Below are positions 1 to 11,162 of a stretch of DNA of 64,000 bases, piece after piece (the first letter of the stretch is position 1; every line of letters starts with the position of its first letter). The notes beneath the pieces are model-generated. The model was not told the DNA's origin. It made no database searches and saw only the letters and a list, made by a program, of their open reading frames with translations. Origin of the DNA: Rhizodiscina lignyota (lineage: Eukaryota; Ascomycota; Dothideomycetes; Aulographales; Rhizodiscinaceae); contig ML978135.1 of NCBI GenBank assembly GCA_010015805.1, positions 434,001 to 498,000 on the forward strand, written 5' to 3'. The translations under genes and the position numbers were made by a program.

Positions 1-1
1 A

Positions 2-844
2 AGAACTATAATGCTATTAATTGGCCTGATATTTTCTGTCGACTTGCTAACAAAATTGTTAGGTCCACTTGACACAGCAGCAGGAGACGCGATCTCTAAA
101 TGTACAACACTGCACACCCTTGTTGGAACGACCGAAGCCAATATGCCTGGAGCTCAATACGTGGAAAATGATCATTGGAACTATACGTACTTCCGTCCTG
201 ATGTTGGTGTAAACTGGCGCGATGTGGGCGCCGGAGTTTTCGAGCTCGTCCTCAAACGTGATTCGAAGTTCGACAAGTACTCATCAATATTCGCCACCTT
301 CCCACAGCTGGATGAATTTTCGACCAGCGACCTTTACTCCAAGCATCCGACCGAACCGAATCTCTGGAAGTACGAAGGTCGAACTGATGACCTCATTGTT
401 TTCGCAAATGCAGGCAAGCTCAATCCTCTCGCATATGAGGAGGCGCTTCGAACGAATCCACATATCAACGCCGCACTTGTCATCGGCAACGGCCGCAGAA
501 ATCCATCCGTCTTGCTTGAACTTGCTGAATCCATTCCCACATCACTTGAGAAGATACTCGAGACAATGAGCAGCATCTGGCATACAATCGAAGCAGCCAA
601 CGCGGTGTCGCCAAAGCATGGGATCATTTCGCGATCGCACATTCTTGTCGCAAGGCCCAACAAGCCATTCTTGCGCACATCGAAAGGGACAATCAGGCGG
701 CAGGTGACACTTACGGAGTATAAGAATGAGATTGATGAGCTGTATACAAGTTTAGAGGAGCCGAGGCCTCTTATTGAGGCTATGCCGGCGGCAGAATCGG
801 TTAATGGCGTTCACGAGTCGCGAGAGACTACGGTTGCAGCATGA
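2..844 (+). CDS. NRPS-like adenylation enzyme, C-terminal part (5' cut by window edge)
   Basis: The frame is open from the window edge, so the gene begins upstream. The 277 visible residues are the end of an AMP-binding (ANL superfamily) domain of the fungal NRPS-like type. Visible landmarks are GPLDTAAGD and VGTTEANMPG (residues about 18-45, the A5 region with its TTE core) and KYEGRTDDLIVFANAGKLNP (about 119-138, the A8 hinge). RTSKGTIRR (about 222-230) fits the A10 lysine region. Such enzymes activate a carboxylic acid as acyl-AMP and usually pass it to a following phosphopantetheine carrier domain. Here the reading frame stops 47 residues after A10 with no carrier motif and no reductase or thioesterase. 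The protein is therefore either a stand-alone adenylation enzyme or a truncated synthetase. The substrate cannot be read. Confidence 0.8.
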   Translation, partial: RTIMLLIGLIFSVDLLTKLLGPLDTAAGDAISKCTTLHTLVGTTEANMPGAQYVENDHWNYTYFRPDVGVNWRDVGAGVFELVLKRDSKFDKYSSIFATFPQLDEFSTSDLYSKHPTEPNLWKYEGRTDDLIVFANAGKLNPLAYEEALRTNPHINAALVIGNGRRNPSVLLELAESIPTSLEKILETMSSIWHTIEAANAVSPKHGIISRSHILVARPNKPFLRTSKGTIRRQVTLTEYKNEIDELYTSLEEPRPLIEAMPAAESVNGVHESRETTVAA

Positions 845-1158
845 GTTCAAACAAATTCAAGAGGAGATAACTTTTTCTTCATATGACCAATTTTAACTAA
901 ATGCTGGTTTAAGAGTCGTCTATACCTTGCTTTCGGATATCCCTGTGTGGAAGTGCGGTCTATGCTTTACCACCGAGGCGTTCTGTGATAGATACGAAAC
1001 GTCATCTCCTTCAGCCATCCCTTTCTTCCACTAGACTAGTATACAAAGTGAAAGTTCATCCCGATATAGACCAAACGCCGTAGCTGCCCCTCCCCGAGCA
1101 TTATGAACTTCTGCTTATCAGTCGTCCTTTCTTCTTCGCAATAACCATTAGTAAAAGC
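845..1158. other. Intergenic, convergent gene ends
   Basis: Lies between the stop of the NRPS-like gene and the stop of the next, oppositely oriented gene. No coding signal or repeat seen. Confidence 0.5.
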
Positions 1159-2232
1159 TCAGAGACTCCTCAGTGTGTCTAGAACATCAAGCAATTGTGG
1201 CCGGACGAACTGTCGTCCCTGTCTTTCAGCACGCCTGTGCTCGTCAACTTTTGCAGTCAAAGCTTCTATGAGGTTCCGTTGTGCACTCCGGAAGCCTTTT
1301 TCTCGTGCCACCAAGGAATCCAGCCTGAGATCATATTTGTGACGCAGCCTCATGATATGTCGTTTAGCGATACCAAGTAGCTCTGCTGTTGGAGGTCCAC
1401 GAATAGTGGTGCGCCCCACTTCTGGACTTCCGTTATGCCCATCCTTCTGCATCTTCTGTTCCTTTTTCAATACGGTCCAATCTTTGATCCTGAAAATAAG
1501 ATTAATTTTGCTGCGGACCACTCCGGCATCGGGCATTGGCTTTTGCAACTCCATCTCGAGTTCGCTGTCGACCCTTGCGATAAAATCATGTGCTCCTTTG
1601 GGGAGGAAGACCGGCGAAATGGTCTGGGGCGGGAGTGAGTGGTCGTGCACGATCTCAAACAGGAAGTCGACCATATTGACTTGGAAACGAATGACGTGAA
1701 TGTTTACCGCGGCCTTGGGAAGCTGAGCACCGATTTGCTCCCCAAGTTTGTCAATTTGAGCCCACACCTTCGCTAGAACTCTTCGCGGGAAGAATTCCAT
1801 CTCGTAATCCAATTTCGTCGATTCGCCATTGGCTAAACGTCTTTGGTGTGGCGCAACGGTCGGCTGAGTGGAAGGCTTTCCCCGGTAAGAAACACTCTCA
1901 ACTTCCTTCGATTTGCGGCTGATCTTCCTGATGAAACGACGCATCTCCATTGTTAGCACGGTGTTTGGATTCGGCTGCGCAAGCTCGTCGTCAATCAGAT
2001 TCTGAAGTTCGAGAATGTATCGAGTGGTGCATTCAGAGATCCTCGTAGTTCGCATGAGATCACGTAACTTGTCCTCTGTTGAAGTCTGTCTGGCCAGACG
2101 TCTCGCCACCGAAAGATATGGATCGGGAGTTGGGCGATGTGGTGGCATCGAGGGAGGCAGGTGTGCATCGGCGTCATCTTCCGATGTAGCCTCTGAGGCT
2201 GTGTGACTATTTTGGTCTGTCGGTGGTGCCAT
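1159..2232 (-). CDS. Uncharacterised 357-residue protein
   Basis: A single uninterrupted frame of 357 codons with a methionine start at 2232. The N-terminal 60 residues are polar and disordered-looking, with an acidic SEDDADAH stretch. The remainder is charged and predicted helical, for example MEMRRFIRKISRKSKEVE (about residues 95-112) and the C-terminal MRLRHKYDLRLDSLVAREKG. No signal peptide, membrane segment or catalytic motif is visible. I do not recognise a family. Length and lack of stops argue for a real gene; function is unknown. It could be an intracellular scaffold or nucleic-acid-associated protein, but nothing in the sequence shows that. Confidence 0.6.
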   Translation of the reverse strand: MAPPTDQNSHTASEATSEDDADAHLPPSMPPHRPTPDPYLSVARRLARQTSTEDKLRDLMRTTRISECTTRYILELQNLIDDELAQPNPNTVLTMEMRRFIRKISRKSKEVESVSYRGKPSTQPTVAPHQRRLANGESTKLDYEMEFFPRRVLAKVWAQIDKLGEQIGAQLPKAAVNIHVIRFQVNMVDFLFEIVHDHSLPPQTISPVFLPKGAHDFIARVDSELEMELQKPMPDAGVVRSKINLIFRIKDWTVLKKEQKMQKDGHNGSPEVGRTTIRGPPTAELLGIAKRHIMRLRHKYDLRLDSLVAREKGFRSAQRNLIEALTAKVDEHRRAERQGRQFVRPQLLDVLDTLRSL

Positions 2233-2840
2233 TGTCGATAAAGCAATGGAAATGGCACTGACACTCGAGTGTTGACGATTCAGAGAGGCAATTGGAAGGG
2301 AGATGTAAAGAGAAGTGCTTCAAGGTCTATAAATAGTCCTCCTCGTTTTGTGAGTGTTAAGCCGGCTGATATTTGTCCAAAAAGTGTGTTTGTTCTATGT
2401 CAAGTTTGTTCGAACCCGTTCGGAATATCGAAGGCGTTTCGGGCTACCCCGATGTGAGCCGAACGCTAAGAGTTCGAGCGTTATGACTTGTTGACCGGTC
2501 CGTCGGGTAAGAAACACAACTTCACAGAGATGAGATTTGAGATATCCAGCTTCGGATACAGGCTTTGTAAGGATGGGTCGGGAAGAGAGGGCCAACAGCT
2601 TTGCTGAAGTGCTCAGTGGCCGAAGGATGCACGAGGGTGATGACACAGAGATGTAACACTTCAGAAGACTCGAAGAATTGCAGTGAAATTTTCGTGAAGA
2701 GTTCGTAAAAAGCGTGTCGGGTATTCAAAAGTACACAATTTGCCTCTCTCCCATCCTATCGCCAATTTTGAATTAATTCGAACTCCGGAATTATCACAGG
2801 CTCTAGGCCGTCCCACCAAACAAACTGCCAACCAGTCATT
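2233..2840. other. Intergenic / promoter of the 1159-2232 gene
   Basis: About 600 bp between the start of the uncharacterised gene (minus strand) and the stop of the Pns1-like gene (also minus strand). No gene, repeat or RNA recognised. Confidence 0.5.
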
Positions 2841-4584
2841 TCATGCGTGGATAGCCTGCTGAACATGTGGATATACGCTGACCATCCGCGCGTACAGATC
2901 TGGGTGATCCCTCATCAAGATTTCTGGATCCCACGCCATCGCTACGAAGATGGTCTCCAGACCACTCGATAGTGGTTGTGTGAAGGTATTGCAAATTTGG
3001 AGGCCAATGAGGAAGGCAAATGCCACCACGACCGGCGTGAACTCGTCGTTTGCGTTATACGCCGGATGCGTGAAGACAAGGTAGAGGTATGCTAGGAACG
3101 CAGTTGCGAAGGCGACGAACATGGCGCCCATCGAAAATACAGGACCAACCCTGGACTTCGTTAGCTCAAAATTTTCACACAGGGTGAGTCTCCATACAGG
3201 CATTCGTTAACCAATGCGTCAATCCCTCTGTCTTTGATCATCCTCCACGTATCTTTGGCAGCCTGGAGATAGCTCTTTCCATACAGAGCAATATGGCTGA
3301 ATGCATATCGATTGATGAACTGTACGGCCCAGTCCAGGAGTCCAATGAAGCACTGCAGGATACAGAAGAATGCGACGCCCACAATATTGCCGTCCTGGGC
3401 AGATGACTGCTGTGCGATGGAGCAAATCTGGCGCAAGCAGTTGATTATGGTCACAACCAAACTGCCAAAACTTATGCTACCAAAGCTGTATGTCATCGCG
3501 CGGCGGAATGCGCCTCGAGTCGCTGCCCTTGGGAAGTTGTTTGAGCAGAAGTACCAACTGCCGTAGACACCAGAAATGGTGACATGGATCACGTTCTTTA
3601 TGACCTCGGAAACGTAGTATGCGGCGAAAGTTACCAGAACAATGAGGCCAATCACTTTTCCGGTTCCGCAACTGCCAGCGCCTTCGTTGCAGGCTGGATT
3701 GTTGCCTGGTTCGTATTTCACGTAGATCGCGACGAGGGTCACTGAGAACCATGCGGCGAAGGCAGTCGCAATAAAGCCTCCGATGAAGCTGACGAGGTAC
3801 ACTTAACAAATTGTCAGCCATGCGGAACATCAACGTCAAATTAAGCCGCTCCTGAGAGCATCCGCATTTCAGAATCACTCACCGTGGCCATAATTCTTGG
3901 ATACGTCAACGGTAGTTTGCAACATCAACACGCTAAACGGGATCCTTCTGCGCCAGCTGATGAAGCAGATCAAGCTGAAAATGGCAAATAGCAGGAAGAC
4001 TATGCCGCCGGACCAGTATTTTCTGCTGAGCATGTAGATTGCCGTCGCAAAGCCCCACACGACGTTCAGTATGCCAGTTGTCCAGATAAATTGTTTTGTA
4101 AAGAGGCGAGCGAGCCAAATATACGCGTAGGAGAGGACGATGGCCATGACCAGCACGAAGGCAAAGCCAATTACGGTATTGGAAGAGAGGCCGAAAGTGT
4201 TTCCACCGCCGTAGATGCCGCCATTGAAATCAATCGTTTGGTCGTACCCGTTCAGCGTTATGCCAGAGACTGCGACGAAGGCGGCGAAAATAGCTATGAA
4301 CTGTGATGATTGTTAGCGCATCAGTCACATCCCTGGCAAGAGCATTTCGAAAGGGCGAATTGGCGAATTGGGTATCATACAAAGATAGCAGCCCACAAAT
4401 CGTTGTACTTCGGCTTTTCCAGCTTAAACGCCTGGTCGAATGTTGGTTTCTCGGACCAGCCGCCTTGAGGTTGTTGTGAACCGTACTGTGGAGGCTGTTG
4501 AGTATACTTTGGTTGCATTCCGTAGTCTGGTTGGCTGCCGTTCTGAGGCGCACCGGCACCTTGATAATAATCCTGAGCAGACAT
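2841..4584 (-). CDS. PNS1: Pns1/CTL-family membrane transporter (choline-transporter-like)
   Basis: Four predicted exons (4584-4381, 4300-3883, 3801-3198, 3150-2841) give 511 residues, normal for fungal Pns1. The start is the MSAQDYYQG methionine, followed by the Gln/Tyr/Gly-rich cytosolic N-terminus typical of the family and then KPKYNDLWAAIF at the first membrane segment. Introns of 80, 81 and 47 bp have clean GT..AG ends and restore frame. About ten hydrophobic segments follow. Conserved CTL landmarks include KNYGHV and YGSWYFCSNN. NECLVGPVFSMGA spans the third splice junction. The family is named for choline transport by animal homologues; yeast Pns1 itself is not proven to carry choline. 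It acts at the plasma membrane or endomembranes. Its closeness to a permease and a choline-monooxygenase-like gene is suggestive only. Confidence 0.92.
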
Positions 4585-4862
4585 TTCCCTCGATATCAAA
4601 GCCGTGCAACCGAATAGCGAAGGAAGTGATGGGAGAAAAAACCAAGGTTGTAGAAACGGCTTGAGCTCAGTGACGAAAACATAGACTAATGACGGCTTGG
4701 CTGGCCCTAGTTCCACACATCGGCGCTAGTGACGCTAGCGCGGCTCGGATCTCGGCTGGTGCACGGACATACGTCATGTATCGCGATCGCGATCCTGATT
4801 CAGGTACTCATCGTAACTGCAAAACCGGACAATACCATTGTGCGCGAGTCCAATCTCAGTTG

Positions 4863-5738
4863 TTACAAAAATGCCCTTGCATGCGACACCGCTACGAGAC
4901 CAGCTTGGCCTTCAGCGTTACCGTCGGACGGCAGACCATCTCCCTCATCAAACCCACATGCCGAATCGGTCTCATGTTTCTGCGTGGTTTGGGATCCCCC
5001 TGTATCAGGGACTTCGTTCGAGTTTCTTGCGGCCTCTTCAGCTTCCATCAGATCGTCCATGCTCTGCACCACAATGTTCCCAACTCCCGATTCGATAGCC
5101 TCGGCGGACAGCTTCAATACTCCAAAACGTCCCAGGGAGATTGCAAACCTCTTGCCTTGAAATCTCTTTTGCTCCAGTTTGAGCTATACATTGGTTAGCC
5201 CAATCGATTATGTAAAAATTGTATGCCTGCTCACCTTTCTATAATCTTCCGAGTCGATGCCTCCACCTGCCTGCGCCTTGGCGTATCTCATGGCCTTCTC
5301 GGCCCTGTAAGCGATCCATTCGTAGAGCTCGAGCTTGTTCTGCCATTCTTTGCTGTCGAGGTCGTTGATCCGTTCTCCCGTGTCCAAGTTCCTAGGGTTT
5401 TTGAACCTAAGCTTAGCTGAAAGGTTCAAGCACTGCTCAGCATGGTATAATTGGTCGTGGCCCGAAGTGAGGAGGAGGATGTGGAAACCGAGCCGGGTTT
5501 CGAGGCCGAACTTTTGTTTGTGTTTGGCGAGTAGACGGTGCGCCTCGGAGAAGGCTTTCTCCAAGTCTTCATTTTTAAACGCTTCCCGCATCACTCTGCC
5601 CTCATCGTAAAAGGTGAGGACGAAATCCGTGTAATGTAAGGACTTTGTCTTGCTTTCCAGTGCCGCTATCTGCGATTCCGTTTTGCGCATCAAGTCCTTG
5701 TAACTCTGGGTATTGGGTGGAGTTTCTTGTGGCTCCAT
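4863..5738 (-). CDS. Uncharacterised coiled-coil-like protein, 274 aa
   Basis: Two predicted exons: 5738-5235 and 5183-4863, separated by a 51-bp intron (donor GTGAGC, acceptor TATAG) that preserves frame across EDYRK|LKLEQKR. The start is the MEPQETPPN methionine at 5738; a longer open frame upstream lacks coding character. The first 170 residues are helical and charged, with MRKTESQIAALESKTKSLH near the start looking like a coiled coil, then a possible helical-repeat region (AFSEAHRLLAKHKQKFGLET). The C-terminal 70 residues are acidic and low in complexity. I do not recognise a family; no catalytic motif or targeting signal is visible. Confidence 0.65.
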
Positions 5739-6390
5739 GTTCGATTTTGCTTCTGCAAGAATAACCAATGGGGTATTGAAAGAAGTGAAAGCGTTTGGAA
5801 GTAGCGAAGGCTCTTTTACTAAATAGTCAAGACGTTTGAATGGATATTGAGTTGACTTTGTACTGAGAGTAATTGAAGATATTATCAACTTCATTCCTGA
5901 TAAACAAAACTGTTCGCGGAGAAAGGGCAGTCGCGGCCAGGCGTCGTACGAGAGAAGGAGTCCTGAAAGTAATGAAAGACAGTGACGGTTTTTGGGAAAC
6001 ACCTGCCCAATGCTTCCCAACGATGTTTCTTCTACTTTGTTTCTGGTCCGCATGTTTCACCCTGTCATCAAAGAAGTATGAACCTAGCAAGTTGCATTCA
6101 CCGACCTGAATCCTCCGAGCAAGACCAATGAAGTAATCGGAAAATACTAAGGAGAAGGACGTAGAAGTGATGCGAGATATTCGAAAATATTGGTAAGATG
6201 CGTAGAACATACCGGATTCCTTGACCGTGGGTGGTCTTTTGGTTGAAGCCCCCAGCTCCAAATTGTTCAATCAATGTTCGGCACATCGGAGGTGTTACGA
6301 GATGAACTGTCAAGGCTCCGAAGTTTAAAGGAGTGTCCTCTATTCCAAATACGCGGTCGCGGCCGTCATACTTGCTTGGAATCTAGCTGC
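5739..6390. other. Intergenic between two minus-strand genes
   Basis: Contains the promoter of the coiled-coil gene and the 3' flank of the permease gene. No further feature supported. Confidence 0.5.
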
Positions 6391-8290
6391 TCATTCGGCC
6401 GCCTTGATGCTGGAATTCCTTCTCTCAATTTCAAGCGCCTGTTCCTCCGCTGCTTGTATAGTCTTCTTCGGCCCTTCGAACCAATGGCGAGCGCCCCAAA
6501 CTGGGAGGAACCATCCACCAGCAGATATGACAGTAACAATTCCGATTGTGATCGGTGCGTAATTCAGCGTTTCTGCGGCGATCATCAGTCAAAATCCGCC
6601 TCTGAGAGGAAAAGCCACTAACCTTCGGTAACTGGGTACAATTGTGGCAGGACCAACACCGCAAACAAGAATGTGATGTAAAGCCCAGCAATAATTGCCA
6701 TATACACAGAAAAGTGGCCCAAATTCCAAGTTGGCGATGGCTGGAAACGTTTCCGTCCGATTGTATGCCTTGCAACAATTGGGATCAAGTATGAGAAATT
6801 CGTGCAAATCGTCGCAGTTGCTGTAATGGCGGTGAAGGCAACGGTTGAGCCGATGACCGCACAGGATATCAGTATGCTCAACAGGCAGACAAGAAATCCG
6901 GCGTTGACGGCCATCCTCTCCTTGCTGAGTTTGCGGAAATATTTCGACCCTGGTAGGACACCGTCTCTTGCAATGGCATATGTCACACGTTGGGCGCTCA
7001 TGAAGCACGATGCTAGGTTGGGGTATAAGCAGATTACAAGCAAGAGAATGTAGCAGAGATTTCTTACCTGTAGCACATGTCGAATCCACCCAAAGGAGGC
7101 ACAATATGGCAACAGCCCCGTTCTCTCCAATCAGCTGCACCAGGAAGATCCCCCAGTTGTTTGTCAGCGTCCCGGCCACGATGCCATCGAAATCCTGAAT
7201 GCAGAACAGAATCAATATCAATGTTGGCACAGACAGAAGCCAAGCCGACGCTGTGCTTATCCACATTCCTTTGGCAACCGTTTCACTCGCATCATGCGTT
7301 TCCTCAGCAAGATGTGCAGAAGCATCGTAGCCGTAGAATACCCAGGCCCCAAACAGGACTCCGACGACCCAGGTATACCCGTCCGATGCCGTTTGCTTAT
7401 CTCCCAAGTTGATCTGGTTAACAATGTGGTTGAAGACATCTTTTTTTGAAGCAAAATGTCCGCTTGCCTTGGCTGGGAACCATGTCCAGTAGAGCGCAAA
7501 CAGAGTGAAGAAGATGAATATGGCAAACCGGAAGTAGAGCTTAAGTATCCGCTGAGAAATAATATTGGGAGCCATGGCAACAAGCATACCGATAGCTGTA
7601 AGGAGCCATTGGAACCAGCCTTTGAAGAATATGTCCTGATTCGGGTATTTGATCTCGAGCGCAGAGAGCAGGAAATTGGTGCTTCCCTGTTGAACACCAG
7701 GTACGACACAAATCTGGGAAGGTCAGCTAAGTTGGTCAAACTGCAACTTATATATCACAAACCCATCCTGCCCAGTTCCACCAAGCTGTGAACCACGCTA
7801 ATGATGGGCCCCATTTCTCACCGCCAAGTCTGTATGCCCAGAAGTATATACCGCCGGCCGTTGGGAGAGCTGCAGCGATCTCTGCCATCACCAGCGAGAC
7901 AATTGTTGAAAGGCCGCCGACCATAGTCCTGCACGAAGTAGTCAGCTCACAGTTGCTTCATGCTCTCTTCTCTTTAAGCTGTACCAATTCGAAAAGGCAG
8001 CCGTCGGCCCTCCCGTATACATTGCAAAAGCAAATAAAACCGGAATGCCTGATATGAAATTCATGCTTGAAAAGGTCGCAGCCCAGTTCTCTTTAATAGC
8101 GTCAGGTCATTGTACCTCTACAAGGATTGGCGTTGCCTTTACCAAAGAATCCGAGCTTGCGATAGAACTCTTGCTTGTACCCAAGTTGGGCCAGTAAAAG
8201 CTCATCTTTGTTCATCAGAACCTTGCCGAATTCGACATCGCTCGAATTCACCTCCGGAGCAGGTCTCTTTTCGGTGATCTCGTCTTCCAT
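6391..8290 (-). CDS. APC-superfamily amino acid / choline / GABA-type permease
   Basis: Six predicted exons: 8290-8143, 8090-7985, 7928-7763, 7713-7068, 7012-6623 and 6572-6391. They join in frame to 545 residues, the usual length of fungal Uga4/Hnm1/Bio5-type permeases. The cytosolic N-terminus is followed by a first membrane region containing NFISGIPVLFAFAMYTGGPT (spanning an intron), then MAEIAAALPTAGGIYFWAYR, a signature of this subfamily. About twelve hydrophobic segments are present. ARDGVLPGSKYFRK lies in the loop after the eighth segment. The sequence cannot distinguish choline, GABA, polyamine or amino acid as substrate. It would sit in the plasma membrane. It is transcribed divergently from the Rieske oxygenase gene, sharing a 729-bp promoter with GATA-factor sites. 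Confidence 0.9.
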
Positions 8291-9019
8291 AGTGACGTTG
8301 GTGACGTCTCTTAAAGAATTTTGAAAAGTGCGTATTCAGACAAGAAAGATCAAGCAACTGACAGGAAAATGTAATCTTGGGACTTATCCTGGATATGTAC
8401 ATTGAGAGCTCCTCGGCCCACACCTGCTATCGGCGTAGGTAGCGGTGTTCTAGATGCTTAGGCTCAATTCACCGAATATCGATGCTCATCTGGGTCCATC
8501 TGCCGACGCCACGAGTAGATCCATGCGAGCCGGTGAATCGCGGGCCTGTTTCATCTTCAGCTAGTTCGGCTGTAGGAACAAATTGCCGGAACAGGCATGC
8601 ATAGGCTGCCTTGTTATCTGGGGAAGTGCAGTAGCAAGGTCGTGTAGCTATCTATCAAGGTCGTATTGAGGCGAGGAGGTGCGGAACCAAGCTTTGACCA
8701 GTCGGGAAGGGGCATAGCTTCGCGCGGAATAAGCGTTCTAATGCGGATAGAGCCGAGAGGGACGTATCTTGCAGGGTGTAAGCAAACGATCGCTTCTTAT
8801 CAGTTTCATGTGCTTATCACTGGTCGTGAGAGGAAAGAGAGGCGGGAGACCAGGGTTGGGCTTTTGGAAACGTAACGTTCCCTCGGGAAACCTCCCAATC
8901 TCGACCCCACTTGAGCTGCATATCGATCGGTTGTGAGCGCAAGTACACTAAGAGAGAGGTTTAAAGAAGTAAAGCAGTCGGCCTTAACTTTTGAGCATTA
9001 TATTTGGAGGCAGTGCAAC
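8291..9019. promoter_or_regulatory. Divergent promoter between permease and Rieske oxygenase genes
   Basis: A 729-bp non-coding stretch separates the two start codons. It contains two CTTATC motifs (GATAAG on the other strand) at 8796-8801 and 8813-8818 and a further TTATCT near 8607-8612. Close pairs of HGATAR are preferred targets of AreA/NIT2-type nitrogen regulators. Regulation by nitrogen status is inference. Confidence 0.45.
8796..8818 (-). promoter_or_regulatory. Paired GATA-factor sites
   Basis: CTTATC occurs at 8796-8801 and again at 8813-8818, same orientation, 17 bp apart. This is about two hundred bases from the Rieske start codon and about five hundred from the permease start. 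Fungal AreA-type factors bind HGATAR and respond best to close pairs. Confidence 0.4.
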
Positions 9020-10746
9020 ATGACGACCGTCGACAACCGGAATTTCCTTCGGGATGGCGGGTATCTGCAAAAGGGGAGACACAAAAACGTGCAAGCGACG
9101 GACCTGGGACAGAAAATAGGAGATCTCCTTCCGTCGAGATACTTCAGGGATGAGAAGATATACCAATTAGAGAGAAGATCTATCTTTGCGACGGTAATGA
9201 CTTCTTACGTTGATTTGTGTTTTCTTTATCGTTCATTTGCAGATGAGCTACTCAACCCCATTGCCACACAATTTGCATAATTCGCTGTCTCAGAGTCGAA
9301 GTTTTTGTACATGATGGTAATTCTTGTTTGTCTGACTTCTGTCAATGCAGCTATGGCACGTCGCCAGTTTCTCAGCAAGGTTCAAAAAGCCCGGGGACTA
9401 CCTGAATCTTGAGGTAAATTAGTACACGCCCTTCGCACGCGCAGCATCCTGATTTCAATAGATGTTCGGGTGGAACTTTTTCTTGATAAAAGCTGCGGAT
9501 GGAAAGATTAATGGCTTTCACAACGTGTGCCGGTACGATACGAGATCCATTCGATTGTGGTATCCCCAATAACGCTAATCGGCATAGTCATCGAGGGCAT
9601 CCTGTTGTCCAGAAGGAATGTGGTACATCTCAATTCGTAACATGTAAATTTCATGGCTGGTATTCGCTCCTAGCTCATACTGCGCTACTACTTAATCACC
9701 TGCTAATCGACGCAGGACGTATAAGCCAGATGGATCGCTGCACAAGGCCCGCGAATACAACAGTTTACCAGACTTCGACCCGAAGCAACACTCTCTATTT
9801 AAAGTCCATACTCATGTGACTGCGCAAGGCTTCATCTTCGTCAATTTTGATGCGCGAGAGAAGCCAACCGTGAGCTTCGTCGATCAGTTTGGCGACGATT
9901 TCGACCCAACACCGACAGCCGCGACCGGAAAAGTAGTTGGGGACGAGTTTGCTTTATTCGCGAAAGACGAGTATGAATATGATCACACGTGGGATTCCGC
10001 CGTCGGAGGGACCAAGTACAACTGGAAGACATTTGTTGACGGCTTTCAAGGTGAGCAACCAGCAATCAGAGTTCAGGATCCTGAATAACGAGTAAACTAA
10101 CGAATAAAAGAATGCTATCATTGTCTCACCGGGCATCCTACCACGCTTCCAAAGGATTTTTGCCTTAATGACTACTACCTCCGTCAGGGCCACGGCGCCA
10201 GTCGACACTTCCTCCCGCCAGCCAATTCATCGTTATCCGAAGCGTACATCACTTGGCTCTGGCCTCTCGGTGCAATTACATTCAGTGAGAACCTTCTATT
10301 CATTGTGCGATTCAACCCTTCTGGTGCGCTACAAACCAGGTATGATAGCGAAACGTATCGCCGCACGACCACGGTACCGAAGCCCAGTGAGGCGTACGAG
10401 AAGTGGATGAACCATGAGATTGCGTACTGGCGCCTGGTTGAAACTGAAGATGTCGAGTTAGCAGTCGATGCACAGAGGGGGTTCTTCAACGGGACTTTGG
10501 GTAAAGGGAGAATTCATCCAACGCAAGGTGAGCGAAACGCCCATTAGAGTTGCAGGATTCTGACACCGCTTTGTAGAGCATGCAGTTCGATGGTACCAAG
10601 AAAAGGTGAAAGATATATTGACGCGACATGCGGAGATGGAAGCGAAAGAAGGCAAGAATATTGACTATTCAATTCCCGAATCGCAGAGCAGCTATGAAGA
10701 AGACGACACGTTATGCAAGATGCTTGGACCGGAATACGAGTTTTAG
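9020..10746 (+). CDS. Rieske [2Fe-2S] non-heme iron oxygenase, choline monooxygenase-like
   Basis: Seven predicted exons: 9020-9193, 9351-9413, 9462-9532, 9588-9659, 9716-10050, 10111-10527 and 10577-10746. They join in frame to 433 residues, matching the alpha subunit of ring-hydroxylating oxygenases. The Rieske cluster ligands are C-R-H in NVCRHRGHP and C-K-F-H in CKFHGW, i.e. C-x-H ... C-x2-H, each rebuilt across splice junctions. The mononuclear iron region is QECYHCLTGHP, with the family's E-C-Y-H-C-x3-H spacing. GFIFVNFDA lies between the two domains. The C-terminal part is the diverged catalytic fold. Fungal members resemble plant choline monooxygenase and bacterial betaine demethylases, which oxidise quaternary amines using a separate reductase. 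No reductase gene is seen here. The real substrate is unknown. Confidence 0.9.
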
Positions 10747-11151
10747 AAAGAGAGGAGACATGCACATGAGAATGGGAAATTTGATGCGTTAAGTAATATA
10801 TACCGCTCACTTCCAAGCAAGATATCAATCAACAGGTACCGAGACGACCGTAGTAACAAACATGTATTGCAAGTCCAATCTAGGTACCAGGATCCTCTAG
10901 GGATGCTTGAAATGTAACCTCTTCTTTATCAATCACTTAAGCATCCCGTTGTATATATTCTATATACTGGGATCCCCTCACTGACAACAGCAGCGGGAGT
11001 AGCGATCTCTACTACGTTTTCTCGGCGTCTTAATTCACTCAGTGTCTGTAAGTCATATTTACTTTGCCATTCCAATAATCTTCTCACTGACCGCGCACTA
11101 GTAGCAGAGTCTTAAGAGTCTCAAGAACTTGAACTTTTTACCGTTTCCAGT
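10747..11151. other. Intergenic
   Basis: About 400 bp between the Rieske gene and the accessory island. No gene recognised; base composition becomes more AT-rich. Confidence 0.4.
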
Positions 11152-11162
11152 ATGGCGTACTC

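Noticed and set aside
9372-9569. Minus-strand frame across the Rieske gene
   Set aside because: Antisense to exons that rebuild the C-x-H cluster motif.
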